DNA from: Psychrobacter cibarius
GTDB lineage: Bacteria; Pseudomonadota; Gammaproteobacteria; Pseudomonadales; Moraxellaceae
Assembly: GCA_030686115.1 (NCBI GenBank)
Contig: CP131612.1
Coordinates: 2,666,001-2,730,000, forward strand
Length of the DNA: 64,000 nt
Direction of reading: 5' to 3'
How positions within the stretch are numbered: position 1 is the stretch's first letter; the number at the start of each line of letters is the position of its first letter. A model generated the notes under the pieces. It ran no database searches. It saw nothing but the letters and a program-made list of their open reading frames with translations, and had not been told where the DNA came from. Below are positions 29,270 to 39,373 of the stretch, one piece after another. The translations under genes and the position numbers were made by a program.

Positions 29270-30163
29270 ATGCGCTGGGATGGTATTAGCGAATTTGTTT
29301 ATGTAGCAGATTACGAAAGCTTTACGCGCGCGGCAAAAGAATTGGGCATTTCTACCGCGCAAGTCAGTCGGCAGATAAGCGCTTTAGAGAAGCGACTGAA
29401 TATTAAACTGCTGTATCGCACGACACGTAAGGTATCACTGACTGAAGAAGGTCGCGTGTTTTATCAGCACTGCCGCGGTGTGCTCGATGGCTTGGATGCC
29501 GCTGAGCAAGCAGTAAGCAATTTACAATCAAAGCCGCAAGGTAGGATTAAGCTGACCGCTCCTGTCACTTATGGCGAGCAGCAATTATTGCCATTAGTCA
29601 ATGATTTCATGGTGCAATATCGCGATATCGAAGTGACGGCGTTTTTGAGCAATCAAAAAATCGACCTCATTGATGGCAGTTATGATTTGGCGATTCGTAT
29701 CGGCAAATTAAGCGATTCGACGATGATGGCAAAAAAGCTCAGCCGTCGTACCAACTTCGTTTGTGCTGCGCCCGCTTATCTCGAAAAATACGGCATACCA
29801 CATTCTTTGAGCGATCTGAGTCAGCATAACTGCTTACTTGGCACACGTGACTATTGGCACTTTATAGAAGATGGCAAAATAGATTCTGGAAAAAATGCTG
29901 ATAAAGAAAAAAACCTGCGCGTGTCTGGCAGTGTCCAATATAACAGCGGTCACAGTCTAGTCGATGCTGCGTTAAAAGGTCTGGGTATCGTCCAGCTACC
30001 TGATTATTATGTGCAAAAATACTTAGCATCAGGTGAGCTGGTCAGCTTATTGAATAACTATCGAGAGCCTGAAGAAAGTATCTGGGCTGTCTACCCGCAC
30101 AACCGTCATTTATCGCCAAAGATTAGACTGCTCGTCGATTATCTAGCAGAGCATTTGGTTTAG
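29270..30163 (+). CDS. LysR-family transcriptional regulator
   Basis: About 297 residues. N-terminal winged HTH (about 1-60): YVADYESFTRAAKELGISTA, QVSRQISALEKRLNIKLL. The substrate-binding domain from about 85 begins GRIKLTAPVTYGEQQLLPLV. The start used is ATG 29270; an upstream GTG at 29258 is possible. It is of the CrgA/DsdC-like subgroup by eye. Divergent position suggests control of the frmA-like gene, which is an inference. The inducer is unknown. Confidence 0.88.
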   Translation: MRWDGISEFVYVADYESFTRAAKELGISTAQVSRQISALEKRLNIKLLYRTTRKVSLTEEGRVFYQHCRGVLDGLDAAEQAVSNLQSKPQGRIKLTAPVTYGEQQLLPLVNDFMVQYRDIEVTAFLSNQKIDLIDGSYDLAIRIGKLSDSTMMAKKLSRRTNFVCAAPAYLEKYGIPHSLSDLSQHNCLLGTRDYWHFIEDGKIDSGKNADKEKNLRVSGSVQYNSGHSLVDAALKGLGIVQLPDYYVQKYLASGELVSLLNNYREPEESIWAVYPHNRHLSPKIRLLVDYLAEHLV

Positions 30164-30348
30164 CTATGCGTTTTGGCTTAGGCATTTTTTAAGGTGTGTT
30201 GCAATGCGAGGCTTTACTATGCGCGGTTTATTACGCACAATGCTACTATCGATGCTACTAAGCACAAGGAATATTATGGTTCACACTAAATATTCGATGT
30301 TGTCAGCCATCATTTGCTGAATAAACAATGACAATAAAAGGACTTTTT

Positions 30349-30867
30349 ATGCTTAAGATTCTCTCTATCGCTGCCCTAGCGTTGGCCGTATCGTCTTGCG
30401 CCAGTGTTGAAAATATTTTAAACGCGCCTGATAAGATGCCATCAACGCGAGCAACGATGACTGCTATCGATGCCGAAAAAGGCTTGGTTACGATGCAAAG
30501 CAATCATTCCGTGCAAGATACCGCTGATAAACTGGCGGCAATTATTGAAAGCAAAGGTATGAAAGTATTTGCGCGCGTCGATCATCAAAAGAACGCCCAA
30601 GGTGTCAATTTAACATTAAGACCGACGCAGGTCATTATGTTTGGTAATCCAAAAGCGGGTACGCCATTGATGAATTGCGAGCAAAGCGTCGCTATCGACT
30701 TGCCGCAAAAAATCCTCATCAGTGAAGACGCTGATAAAAAAGTTTGGTTGTCGTACAACAATCCTGAATATCTCAAAGACCGTCATAACATAAAAGGTTG
30801 TGATACCCAATTGGCGAATATTGCAAAAGCCCTTGATGGCGTTAGTAAAGCAGCAGTTGCAAAGTAA
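30349..30867 (+). CDS. DUF302-domain lipoprotein
   Basis: About 172 residues. Lipoprotein signal peptide with lipobox VSSC near residue 18, then a spacer and a DUF302 domain (HSVQDTADKLAAIIESKGM, FARVDHQKNAQGVNLTLRPT, VIMFGNPKAGTPLM). The function of DUF302 is not established. The ATG at 30349 has AAAAGGA 6 bases upstream and starts the signal peptide; the frame extends to 30328. Single-gene unit. Confidence 0.85.
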   Translation: MLKILSIAALALAVSSCASVENILNAPDKMPSTRATMTAIDAEKGLVTMQSNHSVQDTADKLAAIIESKGMKVFARVDHQKNAQGVNLTLRPTQVIMFGNPKAGTPLMNCEQSVAIDLPQKILISEDADKKVWLSYNNPEYLKDRHNIKGCDTQLANIAKALDGVSKAAVAK

Positions 30868-30896
30868 TACCAAACCAAAAAAATACGATTAACGAC

Positions 30897-30983
30897 GTCA
30901 TTTTTGCTTGTTCCGCTCGCTTAGTCTACTAGATGTAGTGCTTGCACTCTTTTTTCTTGCTACTCTAATTTTTGAGAGGGTAT
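30897..30983. repeat. Possible dispersed repeat related to the 17431-17538 element
   Basis: On the minus strand this stretch reads TATACCCTCTCAAAAATTAG, then GAGTAGCAAG and a central CTACATCTAG. This broadly parallels the layout of the element at 17431-17538, which has a TATA end, a TTTAGAATCGCTACAAGG-type arm and a TACATCTAG centre. The similarity is loose. Confidence 0.3.
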
Positions 30984-31010
30984 AAGCGTTGGGTGAAAAT
31001 CTGAACAAAT

Positions 31011-31045
31011 AAAAAGGTGGGATGCAAAAGCACTCCCACCTTTTT
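31011..31045. terminator. Bidirectional terminator
   Basis: AAAAAGGTGGGA / TCCCACCTTTTT stem with a TGC/GCA inner pair, between convergent genes. Confidence 0.9.
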
Positions 31046-31067
31046 ATATCTTTAAAAGCTTCATTTA

Positions 31068-31355
31068 CTAGCAATGCTCAGACCGTGCTATTTGCTCATG
31101 CAACTCTACTTTTAACTTCTTTGCACATTCGATAATCTTTTTTCGACCAGCAGGAATAGCCCCATATTCAATCGCTATTTCTCGCATTTGTACCGTGACG
31201 TCATAGTGCGGATAACTGGCATGACGGTGGAATAAACGCGAATCTACTTCAATCAACGCTGCAAAGTCATGCAACTCTTGCAGGGTATCTGCCAGCATAT
31301 GGCACCACTTATAGCCTTTAAATTCTATCTGCATAAAATCTACATATATCGCCAT
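31068..31355 (-). CDS. DUF4031 protein
   Basis: 95 residues, soluble. It carries the DUF4031 layout: N-terminal VYVD-like AIYVDFMQIEFKGYKWCHML, then ADTLQELHDFA and HYDVTVQMREIAIEYGA. Function unknown. A strong RBS (AAGGAGG) precedes the ATG. It lies just downstream of the MoxR-DUF58-TgpA operon on the same strand and may share its transcript (about 70-bp gap). Confidence 0.8.
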   Translation of the reverse strand: MAIYVDFMQIEFKGYKWCHMLADTLQELHDFAALIEVDSRLFHRHASYPHYDVTVQMREIAIEYGAIPAGRKKIIECAKKLKVELHEQIARSEHC

Positions 31356-31423
31356 AGAGTCGCCTCCTTTATTATCATTAGCTATTTTATCATGTGCTAA
31401 ACAACGCTTTCACAGAGCAGCCA

Positions 31424-33733
31424 CTAGAACAATTCACGTGCATCTTTCTTTAGCTGTTTGAGTACGGCTTGGTATTCGCTATGATTGGTTTCAAATGTGC
31501 TTAGACGCCCATAACGGAGCTGACGATAGTCCTGCTTCATCTGCATGATTTTTGCTTGGACAATATCTGAATGACCGCTATCTGTGAGCTTACTAGCTTT
31601 ACTACTATCAGCGCTACGTGACACATTTACATCGCTATTTACATAACTACCGATATCATTAGTTCGGTCATCAACAGCCCTAGCCACGCGCTCAAGCCAA
31701 GCAAGCTGTCCTTCACTTTCATCACGAGCAAGTGATTTATCCACTTTTCCAATACGTTTTGATAGCTGTGCAAGCGGCTGGTCTGCTGGATGCCAGCGCT
31801 TGCGGCGGCGTTGCCAAATGATAAAGACCACAATAGCCATGACGGTAATAGCACTTGCCGCTAGCCAAATAATTTGCTGCGTGATTGAACGGATGTTAAA
31901 CCATTTCAGTAGCGAGTCAGCTTGCTTGTCCTGATCGTAACCGACGACGTCTTTTTGCCAATAATAGCTTGCTTGGTCGGATAGACGGCGTAAGGTTTGT
32001 AGCATTTGATACTGCTGATAGCTGATTTGTGCGCTAGCGCCATCGCCGAACATTGCCGCTCCTCGTGCCTGCGTCAGCGCATCCATCCCTTGCTCGACAC
32101 GCTCAGGTGCGACAAAAGCAGTCGGATCGACACGTACCCAGCCTTGACCCTCAAGCCAAACCTCCGTCCAAGCGTGCGCATCCTTTTGCCGCACCTCCCA
32201 TACATTACCACCGCGGCTCAGCTCACCACCTTGATAGCCGGCGACGACGCGCGCGGGTATGCCAGCGGCGCGCAGCATAAAGGTAAAACTGGAGGAATAA
32301 TGCTCACAAAACCCAGCTTTGGTCTCAAATAAAAACTCGTCAATACGGTTATTATTCAGCCGTGGCGGTGATAACGTATAACGAAATTCTGTTTGATTAA
32401 TCCAGCGTTCAATAGCCGCCATATAGCGCACTGGGTCTGAGTCTGATTGCGCAAATAACTGCTGTGCCAACGCGCGTGCTTGCGGATTTCCATCGGCTGG
32501 CAAGGCAAGATTCAAACGACGCAACTCATCAGAGAGAACAGGGTCAATACGCATCGGTGCAAATTGCAATACTTCATAACGTAACTGCTGAGTGACGGGC
32601 TGATCTTTTAATAAGGTAAAGTTTGAAGTAATACTGACATCTTGGCGCTGGGCAAAAGGATAATCAAGTCCAAATAGCCAGTTTTGCTGCGTCGGCTCTA
32701 AGATAATTTCATAGCTGGTAGGCGTATTTTTTACTGAGTCGGGGACAGTTGCAAAGGCATTCTCAATCCAAGATGGCATTTGCGGTGCAGGTCGCCATTG
32801 TCGTTGCTGAGGGCTAGGACGCCATGTAATACCGTCAAAGTCGCTAAACACCAAACCACGCCAATATAACTGCTGTTGTGGCGGGCGATTATCTGCAAAC
32901 TCTACCCGAAACGCCAGCTCAGTCGATTGTCCCAAATTGGCAAAATCACCGGGCGACATACTGTCGGACACGCCAGTGGTTGCTTGCTGACCTGATAGCT
33001 GTACTGACCATAGTGGTGGCAAGCGCGGGAAGAACAAAAATAGCACGACTAATAACGGCAACGCCCCGATACCCAGCACACCCAAAGTACGTAAGCGACC
33101 ATCACCGCGAGTGTTGCCATCATCATTAAGCGCAATAAATGCCAATAAAATAATAACTGCACCAACAATCACTTCTAAAGTCGTAACAAGACCTTGATCC
33201 ATCAAAAACAGCGCGGCAAGAACAAATAGTGACAAATTTAGGACCACATAAGCATCACGCCGTTTATACATCTCCCACAATTTACTAATGAGACAGAGCA
33301 CTAAAAACGCCACGCCCATATCCAGTCCAAACGCTGTATTGTAAGTCAGCCATAGACCTGCCAGCCCCAATAAGAAGCCGAGCATTTGCATGCCTTGATA
33401 GACACGTCTTAAATGCGCTATTTTTTTAAACTTAGCTTTTATAGACGGTAGCTGTGCGGCGATGCTGACCACCGCAAAACCTATCAACCAAAACGGCAGA
33501 TGCGCCGCATGAGGTAAAATAACGGTAATTTGAGCAATTAGTACCCAATAATAAGCAGGCAAGGCGAATAGCTTACGAGTCCATTTTGCAGCGCTATCCT
33601 GTAGAGCACGATCAGTGACGTTTTGACCCAGTGCCAACTGCTCAAAGCTTGTGGGACTTGTTTCAGGAAAACCTATAAATGTATATTCAGCGTCATTTGT
33701 AGGGAGTTTTTTTGAGTTGGTCTTATTAGTCAT
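31424..33733 (-). CDS. tgpA: TgpA-like membrane transglutaminase (DUF3488/transglutaminase core)
   Basis: 769-residue inner-membrane protein. About six hydrophobic segments lie in the first 210 residues. A large extracytoplasmic domain follows with the transglutaminase triad: Cys in KAGFCEHYSSSFTF (about 476), His in KDAHAWTEVWLEGQGW (about 519) and Asp in RVDPTAFV (about 537). One more membrane helix (about 630-650) and a charged cytoplasmic tail close the protein. It resembles TgpA of P. aeruginosa, essential for viability there. The start at 33733 overlaps the DUF58 gene stop (ATGA). Confidence 0.88.
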   Translation of the reverse strand: MTNKTNSKKLPTNDAEYTFIGFPETSPTSFEQLALGQNVTDRALQDSAAKWTRKLFALPAYYWVLIAQITVILPHAAHLPFWLIGFAVVSIAAQLPSIKAKFKKIAHLRRVYQGMQMLGFLLGLAGLWLTYNTAFGLDMGVAFLVLCLISKLWEMYKRRDAYVVLNLSLFVLAALFLMDQGLVTTLEVIVGAVIILLAFIALNDDGNTRGDGRLRTLGVLGIGALPLLVVLFLFFPRLPPLWSVQLSGQQATTGVSDSMSPGDFANLGQSTELAFRVEFADNRPPQQQLYWRGLVFSDFDGITWRPSPQQRQWRPAPQMPSWIENAFATVPDSVKNTPTSYEIILEPTQQNWLFGLDYPFAQRQDVSITSNFTLLKDQPVTQQLRYEVLQFAPMRIDPVLSDELRRLNLALPADGNPQARALAQQLFAQSDSDPVRYMAAIERWINQTEFRYTLSPPRLNNNRIDEFLFETKAGFCEHYSSSFTFMLRAAGIPARVVAGYQGGELSRGGNVWEVRQKDAHAWTEVWLEGQGWVRVDPTAFVAPERVEQGMDALTQARGAAMFGDGASAQISYQQYQMLQTLRRLSDQASYYWQKDVVGYDQDKQADSLLKWFNIRSITQQIIWLAASAITVMAIVVFIIWQRRRKRWHPADQPLAQLSKRIGKVDKSLARDESEGQLAWLERVARAVDDRTNDIGSYVNSDVNVSRSADSSKASKLTDSGHSDIVQAKIMQMKQDYRQLRYGRLSTFETNHSEYQAVLKQLKKDARELF

Positions 33734-34791
33734 TGTGCTTTCGCCAACCTTAGCAAGCACGCTTGTGCAAAACTGTCGCCTTCACCCATTGGTGCAGTAG
33801 AATGAATGTCATTGGGTAAGCGCATATGAAATGTCACGCCCAGCTCACCTAATTTCATCGCCCCATACGCCAGTTGTGCGAGTTTTTGTTCATGATGTGC
33901 TGCTGGCATATCCGCATAATCTAACGCTTGCTCATGACCGACTGGATCAGCAAAGTGCTTGGTCAACATGCCTTGACCACGTGCTACATGTCCCCACGAC
34001 ACCCGTGCCAGCGACTCGCCTTCAACGTAGTTATCTAGCCGCTCAAAATCATCTTGACCTTGCCGATATTGCCCACCTGTTGGCAAATCCTCCTGACTGG
34101 CAACGGCATATTGCGTCTGCCAATCAAACACTTCAGGTTTTGGATAGACCCAAGCAGTACGGGCAAAATAAACATAGGACCACGCCCGCATAATGCCCAA
34201 AGGATAAACGGTTTTTATTTTTAAGCGTGGTAATTCAAACTGCCCACGATTCTGCGTCAGTACTGGCAAGCGAATAATTTGCTCGCCTTGCAGTCGTGTC
34301 ACAAGTATCGACTGTTGATTATTAACGCTATTTTTGATTTTCTTATTGGCTTTTTTATCTGTCTTACTATTAAGCTTGCTATTAGCCTTATCATCAGTCT
34401 GCTCAAAGCTAAATAACAACTGTCGTCTTGGTTGACGGCTCTCACTGCGCAACTGCAAAGTCACCCAAACAGGCGCGCCCGCTTCTGCCATAGTCACTTC
34501 AAGCAAACGTACTTGCAGACCTGAGATATGGGCAAAGGTTACATGAAAGCTGATAAGCCAAACGCTGACCAAATAAAAACATAAACCTAACACCAAGTTA
34601 TTGCCATAGTTAATGCCAGCGATAAAGGTGATGATTAGTAACACTGCATATAGCACCCCTTCACGGCTAAAAAAGATATAGACGTTACGCAAATTGAGGG
34701 TGGCGCTATCGCTTTTAGGCGCACGCGAGGCGAACCAACGGCTTAATGCTGAAGTGGCTGGTACGGTTAAGGCTTTTGGCAAAAAGCTCAT
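33730..34791 (-). CDS. DUF58 (vWA-like) membrane-associated protein
   Basis: 353 residues. Two adjacent N-terminal membrane helices (about 38-85), then a domain with the DUF58 core (FERLDNYVEGESLARVSWGH, followed by ARGQGMLTKHFADP). A Lys/Asn/Ser-rich low-complexity linker lies at about 130-152. In MoxR clusters the DUF58 protein is the presumed partner or target of the AAA ATPase. It is placed between moxR and tgpA, overlapping the latter. Confidence 0.86.
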   Translation of the reverse strand: MSFLPKALTVPATSALSRWFASRAPKSDSATLNLRNVYIFFSREGVLYAVLLIITFIAGINYGNNLVLGLCFYLVSVWLISFHVTFAHISGLQVRLLEVTMAEAGAPVWVTLQLRSESRQPRRQLLFSFEQTDDKANSKLNSKTDKKANKKIKNSVNNQQSILVTRLQGEQIIRLPVLTQNRGQFELPRLKIKTVYPLGIMRAWSYVYFARTAWVYPKPEVFDWQTQYAVASQEDLPTGGQYRQGQDDFERLDNYVEGESLARVSWGHVARGQGMLTKHFADPVGHEQALDYADMPAAHHEQKLAQLAYGAMKLGELGVTFHMRLPNDIHSTAPMGEGDSFAQACLLRLAKAQ

Positions 34792-34938
34792 GACTACCCT
34801 ATCCTTACCATAAAATTGATACTCTCATTCATAATTGGTGATAGCTTTAAAACAAATACGCTATAAAACAACAAGCAGCTGAAAAATAAATACTCAAATA
34901 ACAACTATTGAAGTAACAACTATTTAAATAACCATCAT

Positions 34939-35967
34939 TTAACTGATAACAGCCACTTTTGCCAATATACGTTGTGCGATAGTCTGCGTCGCCTGCCCAC
35001 CAGTCACATGGGCTGGGACAAAGCGCTGACCGAGACGATGATCTGTGACCGCGGCAAACACCGCTTGGATGTCCTCAGGTGTCACTTCCATATGCCCCGA
35101 TACATACGCATAAGCCTGCGCGGCACGCTGTAGCGACAATACTCCACGCGGTGATAAGCCATGATACTCGGAGCTTGCTCGTGTCTTTGCGACCAATCGC
35201 TGCAGATAATCCAAGACCACATCCGCGACGTAAACGTGTTTAACACCTTGCTGTGCTAATAAGACCGCCTCAGTATCAAGCAGCGCATCTAAATTTTTTA
35301 GTAGCTCGCGGCGATCCTGACCTTTTAATAGCTCACGTTCTGCGGTAGGCGACGGATAACCAAGCGACAAGCATAGTAAGAATCTATCTAGCTGCGATTC
35401 AGGAAGCGGATAGACACCTGCTTGCTGCAAAGGATTTTGGGTTGCAATGACAAAAAACGGCTGCGGCAAAGGATAGGTTTGCCCATCTTGGGTGACTTGC
35501 CGTTCTTCCATCGCTTCTAGTAACGCGCTTTGCGTCTTAGGGCTAGAGCGATTAATCTCATCAGCGAGTAGCAGCTGAGTAAAAATAGGACCTGCTCGAA
35601 ACTCAAATTGCTGTTTCTTTTGATCATAAATGCTCATGCCTAAGATATCTGCTGGCAGCATATCATTGGTGAACTGTACACGGCTAAAGCTCAAGCCTAA
35701 TAATTGCGCCAAGCCTTGCGCCAACGTCGTCTTGCCCATACCCGGCAGATCTTGCAGTAGCAAATGTCCACCTGCAAAAATACCACTCAGCGCAAGCTTA
35801 ACCACTTGCGGCTTATCTAACACAATATGATTTAACTGCGCCATAAGTTGGGCAATTTTTTGCTGATTGTGACGACAGTCGGCAGCGCTAAAGGTCGACT
35901 TATGAATCACCTCTGCTGCTGATTGATGTGGTGTTGTAATGGCTCTATCGATAGCTGCGTGGGTCAT
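34939..35967 (-). CDS. MoxR-family AAA+ ATPase
   Basis: About 342 residues. AAA_3-type chaperone-like ATPase: Walker A in LPGMGKTTLAQGLAQ (about 75-90), Walker B in LLADEINRSSPKTQSALLEA, sensor and arginine-finger regions in FFVIATQNPLQQAG and PESQLDRFL. MoxR proteins help mature or regulate DUF58/transglutaminase partners. The ATG at 35967 is preferred to the TTG at 35973. First gene of the three-gene operon; it is separated from the DUF58 gene by 147 bp. Confidence 0.9.
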   Translation of the reverse strand: MTHAAIDRAITTPHQSAAEVIHKSTFSAADCRHNQQKIAQLMAQLNHIVLDKPQVVKLALSGIFAGGHLLLQDLPGMGKTTLAQGLAQLLGLSFSRVQFTNDMLPADILGMSIYDQKKQQFEFRAGPIFTQLLLADEINRSSPKTQSALLEAMEERQVTQDGQTYPLPQPFFVIATQNPLQQAGVYPLPESQLDRFLLCLSLGYPSPTAERELLKGQDRRELLKNLDALLDTEAVLLAQQGVKHVYVADVVLDYLQRLVAKTRASSEYHGLSPRGVLSLQRAAQAYAYVSGHMEVTPEDIQAVFAAVTDHRLGQRFVPAHVTGGQATQTIAQRILAKVAVIS

Positions 35968-36185
35968 AGTCAATTATTGGCTCAATTTTTATAAGATTAA
36001 TGTTTCTAGGGCGTGTTCTTATTTTGAAAGTAGTGATAAAAATGAGATAAATGGCAGTCAAACAAGGAAAATAGCACTAATAATATCAAGATATTAACCA
36101 ATTGTTTGACATGATTTAGCAAAATTTAACCATCTTTAGCCCATTTAGTCGCTTTCGTTTAGCTTGAGGACACGCCATAGATTGG

Positions 36186-36650
36186 CTATTTCTTTGAGTC
36201 ATCTTCAGTTATCGGCGCGGCGGCACGAAGCGTTGACAGATAAGCGATGACATCTGCACGTTCTTGCGCATCGGGCATCGGGTTTGATAGCATTTTTGAG
36301 TCTAGTATGGCTTTTTCTGCATCCGCAATATAAGGGTCGAGCGTTTGCGCATCCCATACCCAACCTGATGTTTTTAGCCCGTCACTATAGGTGTAATCTT
36401 CTAGCTCAGCGGCGGGCGCACCGTATATATTCATCAGCTGCGGACCTTTTTTGTTGAGCCCCGCATTCAGCTGATGACATTGACCACAAGCGTCTTGATA
36501 AATGATCGCGCCGTTATCAGCATCACCTTCCGTATAGAGCGGCAATGTCACAGCAGCACGATGATCCGGTGGCGTACTTTCTCCGCAAGCGCTGAGCCAT
36601 AAAACAGCAGCAAATATACTGCTTATTTGATATTTATTAATGATAGGCAT
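36186..36650 (-). CDS. Class I cytochrome c (lipoprotein)
   Basis: 154 residues. Lipoprotein-like signal with LSAC near residue 22, then one haem-binding CGQCH motif (about 55) and a Met-ligand region in MLSNPMPDAQERADVIAYLS. A small periplasmic electron carrier related to mitochondrial-type c552/c2 proteins. Partner unknown. The start at ATG 36650 is used; a TTG three codons upstream keeps the frame open. Single-gene unit. Confidence 0.85.
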   Translation of the reverse strand: MPIINKYQISSIFAAVLWLSACGESTPPDHRAAVTLPLYTEGDADNGAIIYQDACGQCHQLNAGLNKKGPQLMNIYGAPAAELEDYTYSDGLKTSGWVWDAQTLDPYIADAEKAILDSKMLSNPMPDAQERADVIAYLSTLRAAAPITEDDSKK

Positions 36651-36940
36651 TTTCGGCAATCTTTGGTTGGGGAATGTCAGCTATAGGTGAACAATATAGA
36701 TAATAAGGTAAGGGTCAAACACATGCAAAGTGGAACCCTCTTCACATCTAAACAGCTGCTTTTGAAAACACAACGTTATTTATTGGGGCATATCGAGCCA
36801 ATAAACAACGCTTATAGGACAGTTTGAGTAAGGCTTTTGTAATGTATGACGATAAAAAAATTATGTACTATTAAGCCGTGTCGAGTATTCCATAAATAGG
36901 CACTGTTGATAGTTGCATATCAAACGCACTCTCAATGACT

Positions 36941-39028
36941 TTAGGTCGCAACCTTTATCGTACTGCTGGGTTCTTCTAAATAATAGCCTTGTAAATAGCG
37001 CGCGCCCACGCTCCAAGCAACGGACATGGTCGCCGCATCTTCAATATAAGGCATCAATACGTCCACATTGACTTCATTAGTACGCATAATAAGTGATTTG
37101 ACAGTTTCTAAATTGTCTGCTGATTCAATGCCATCCACATAGCTACGTGCTAAACGCACCATATCTGGCTGTACAAAACTGACAATCTCTATGGATTTGG
37201 CAGAAGAACCGAAGTTATTGATGCCTATCTGACAGCTGACTTGGCTAAGGGCGGCAAACTGTGTTTTTGCCACTGTAAGATGGTCTGAGACGTCTTTTTC
37301 GTTGAATTGCAAGGTTAACACACCAGCTGCACCGCCCACCGCCTTTATAAGCTGACTGGCAACACTAGGCAGTTTTTTGTCTATCAATGAGGCACTAGTC
37401 AATTGCACTAGCAATCTGGCTTCAGGATGTGTTTTACGTACCTCATTGACCTTTTTACAGGCATTGATGAGTACCCAACGATCTATTTTTTCGAGCAATT
37501 TATGCGTCTTGGCGACTGCCATAAATTGATCAGGTGTCAATATCGTATTGTCCGCATCCGCCAATGGCAACCGCAGATATACTTCAAAAAAGTCGCTTCG
37601 GTCATTGTTGATATCATATATTGGCTGGAATGACAGCTCAAAACGGCTATTGGCAATGGCATCAACTAAAGATTCGGCAAGCGCATGATCATCACTATTG
37701 GCATGCTCGCTTGGATCGTACAAATGATAGGTGCCGCCATGATTAGAGGTCTCTATCATAATCTGATTGATAGCATCCATCGCACGTTCGAGCACGATAC
37801 TTGGCTCTGCTGTATTGGTTTCGATTTTGACAATACCAATACTGACAGTCGTACTGGTCGTACGCTTATCTACTTCAATGAGCATATCACTGATACGTGA
37901 ACCAATTTGCTTAGCCAGTGTTTCAAGCTCTGTGGTGCTCTTGTCCTCAACCAGTATGGTAAAGGCGGTATCACTGAAACGACTCACATGCCCGTCTGAT
38001 ATCAGCTCATCTAACGCATAGGCGACTTGCTTGACGGTCGCATCTACCCCTTGCAAACCTAGACTGCTTCTTATTTTACCGACATTATCGAGCTGAATAT
38101 ACAAAAGCCCAGCCGTCATTATACCTTGACGTGCTTGCTGGTACACGATTGCCAGTTGTTCTTCAAAGCCGCGGCGGTTGTTGATTCCTGTCAGACTGTC
38201 TTTGCATTCAGCGGCTGCCAAACGCTTAGCGACTTCCGCACTATTATTATGGTTTTGTTGGATAATAACCTGCGTCACCGGTTCGCCATCTAAGGTCGCG
38301 GCTGCCAATTGTAGCTTTGCTTCAAAAGTACTGCCATCCATCCGCTTACTTTCAAAATTGAACTCGACTTCTTGGCGGCTACCTTTATCAAATTGACGTA
38401 AAAACTGTTTGAAACCCTTAACGTTATCACCGCCTGCAATCAGGTCAACAACAGGCACGCCTATGGCATCATTAATCGACTCAAAACCAAAAAGCTGAAG
38501 ATAAGGGTCATTGGCAAAAATATGGATACCCTGATCAATATAGGCGACCGCACTTTTGGAGTTTTTAATCAATACGTTGGCGCGTTGCTCTGCTTCAGAA
38601 AGAACATGTCGCAACGTTCTAAGCTCACGACGACTGCGTAAATTATCATGCTGTAGACAGATAGACATCACTACTGCCATCTCTTGGTCTACTTTGAGCG
38701 ATTTGACCATCGTGCCGCTAATAATATCGGGTAGCCCCTCATCGTTATTGGCAGACGCTGCCATCTCTTCATTGAATAGGCAGATCATAGGCAAATCAAT
38801 ACTTTGCTCTTGAACGACGCCCACCACATCGGTGAAACTCATATCATAAGCATTGCCAAACACCAAGACATCCCACGGTTGTCGAAGTGACTTTAACAGC
38901 TCCTCTTTATCGTCCAAAAACCCTAAATTGATGGTGTCATAATAGCAACCTAGTAAGTGCACAAGGCGCTCAGCATAGAGCTGATCGTCATCAATGACTA
39001 AGAGGTTTAAGATGGACTGAGTACGCAT
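36941..39028 (-). CDS. fimX: FimX-like REC-PAS-GGDEF-EAL protein with degenerate catalytic motifs
   Basis: 695 residues with a receiver-like domain (about 8-125), PAS (about 150-260), GGDEF (about 275-435) and EAL (about 450-690). All catalytic motifs are degenerate: the phospho-Asp position is replaced (VLVFGNAYD), GGDEF reads SDTAF (352-356) and EAL reads EVY (482-484). P. aeruginosa FimX (about 691 residues) has the same order, GDSIF and EVL, and is a c-di-GMP-binding effector of type IV pilus assembly and twitching. Binding rather than turnover is therefore inferred. It follows a FimW-like gene on the same strand. Confidence 0.8.
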   Translation of the reverse strand: MRTQSILNLLVIDDDQLYAERLVHLLGCYYDTINLGFLDDKEELLKSLRQPWDVLVFGNAYDMSFTDVVGVVQEQSIDLPMICLFNEEMAASANNDEGLPDIISGTMVKSLKVDQEMAVVMSICLQHDNLRSRRELRTLRHVLSEAEQRANVLIKNSKSAVAYIDQGIHIFANDPYLQLFGFESINDAIGVPVVDLIAGGDNVKGFKQFLRQFDKGSRQEVEFNFESKRMDGSTFEAKLQLAAATLDGEPVTQVIIQQNHNNSAEVAKRLAAAECKDSLTGINNRRGFEEQLAIVYQQARQGIMTAGLLYIQLDNVGKIRSSLGLQGVDATVKQVAYALDELISDGHVSRFSDTAFTILVEDKSTTELETLAKQIGSRISDMLIEVDKRTTSTTVSIGIVKIETNTAEPSIVLERAMDAINQIMIETSNHGGTYHLYDPSEHANSDDHALAESLVDAIANSRFELSFQPIYDINNDRSDFFEVYLRLPLADADNTILTPDQFMAVAKTHKLLEKIDRWVLINACKKVNEVRKTHPEARLLVQLTSASLIDKKLPSVASQLIKAVGGAAGVLTLQFNEKDVSDHLTVAKTQFAALSQVSCQIGINNFGSSAKSIEIVSFVQPDMVRLARSYVDGIESADNLETVKSLIMRTNEVNVDVLMPYIEDAATMSVAWSVGARYLQGYYLEEPSSTIKVAT

Positions 39029-39373
39029 AAGAAGCCTTTTGGATCTTGTTTTTATGTTTGATACCCTACACCTTTTCCAAGCATTAACCCAGCAAGGAAA
39101 ATACTATCAGGGATAGGCTTAGCGGTTTTTAGTAGATTGGCATCGTCTTTCGAATCAAGGCGACATCTTGGCGAAGCAAAAACATCGTATAAACGAACAT
39201 AACTGTATCAATCATTATAGACAATAACTTGACTGATTGCAGACTAACTTATCATCATTATTCAGTACACTTATTCACTGCTATTATTGAATAAAAAATT
39301 CAATAAAGTAACCTTTAAGCCAGCATTTATTGACATTACTATTTGACAACTTTTCCATAGACGCTCAAACAAA
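39029..39373. other. Intergenic region between fimW-like and fimX-like genes
   Basis: 345 bp, AT-rich, no supported ORF and no clear terminator. It likely holds a separate fimX promoter, but I see no convincing promoter pair. Confidence 0.4.

Noticed and set aside
30220..30321. 33-codon plus-strand ORF before the DUF302 gene
   Set aside because: No clear RBS and no recognisable pattern.
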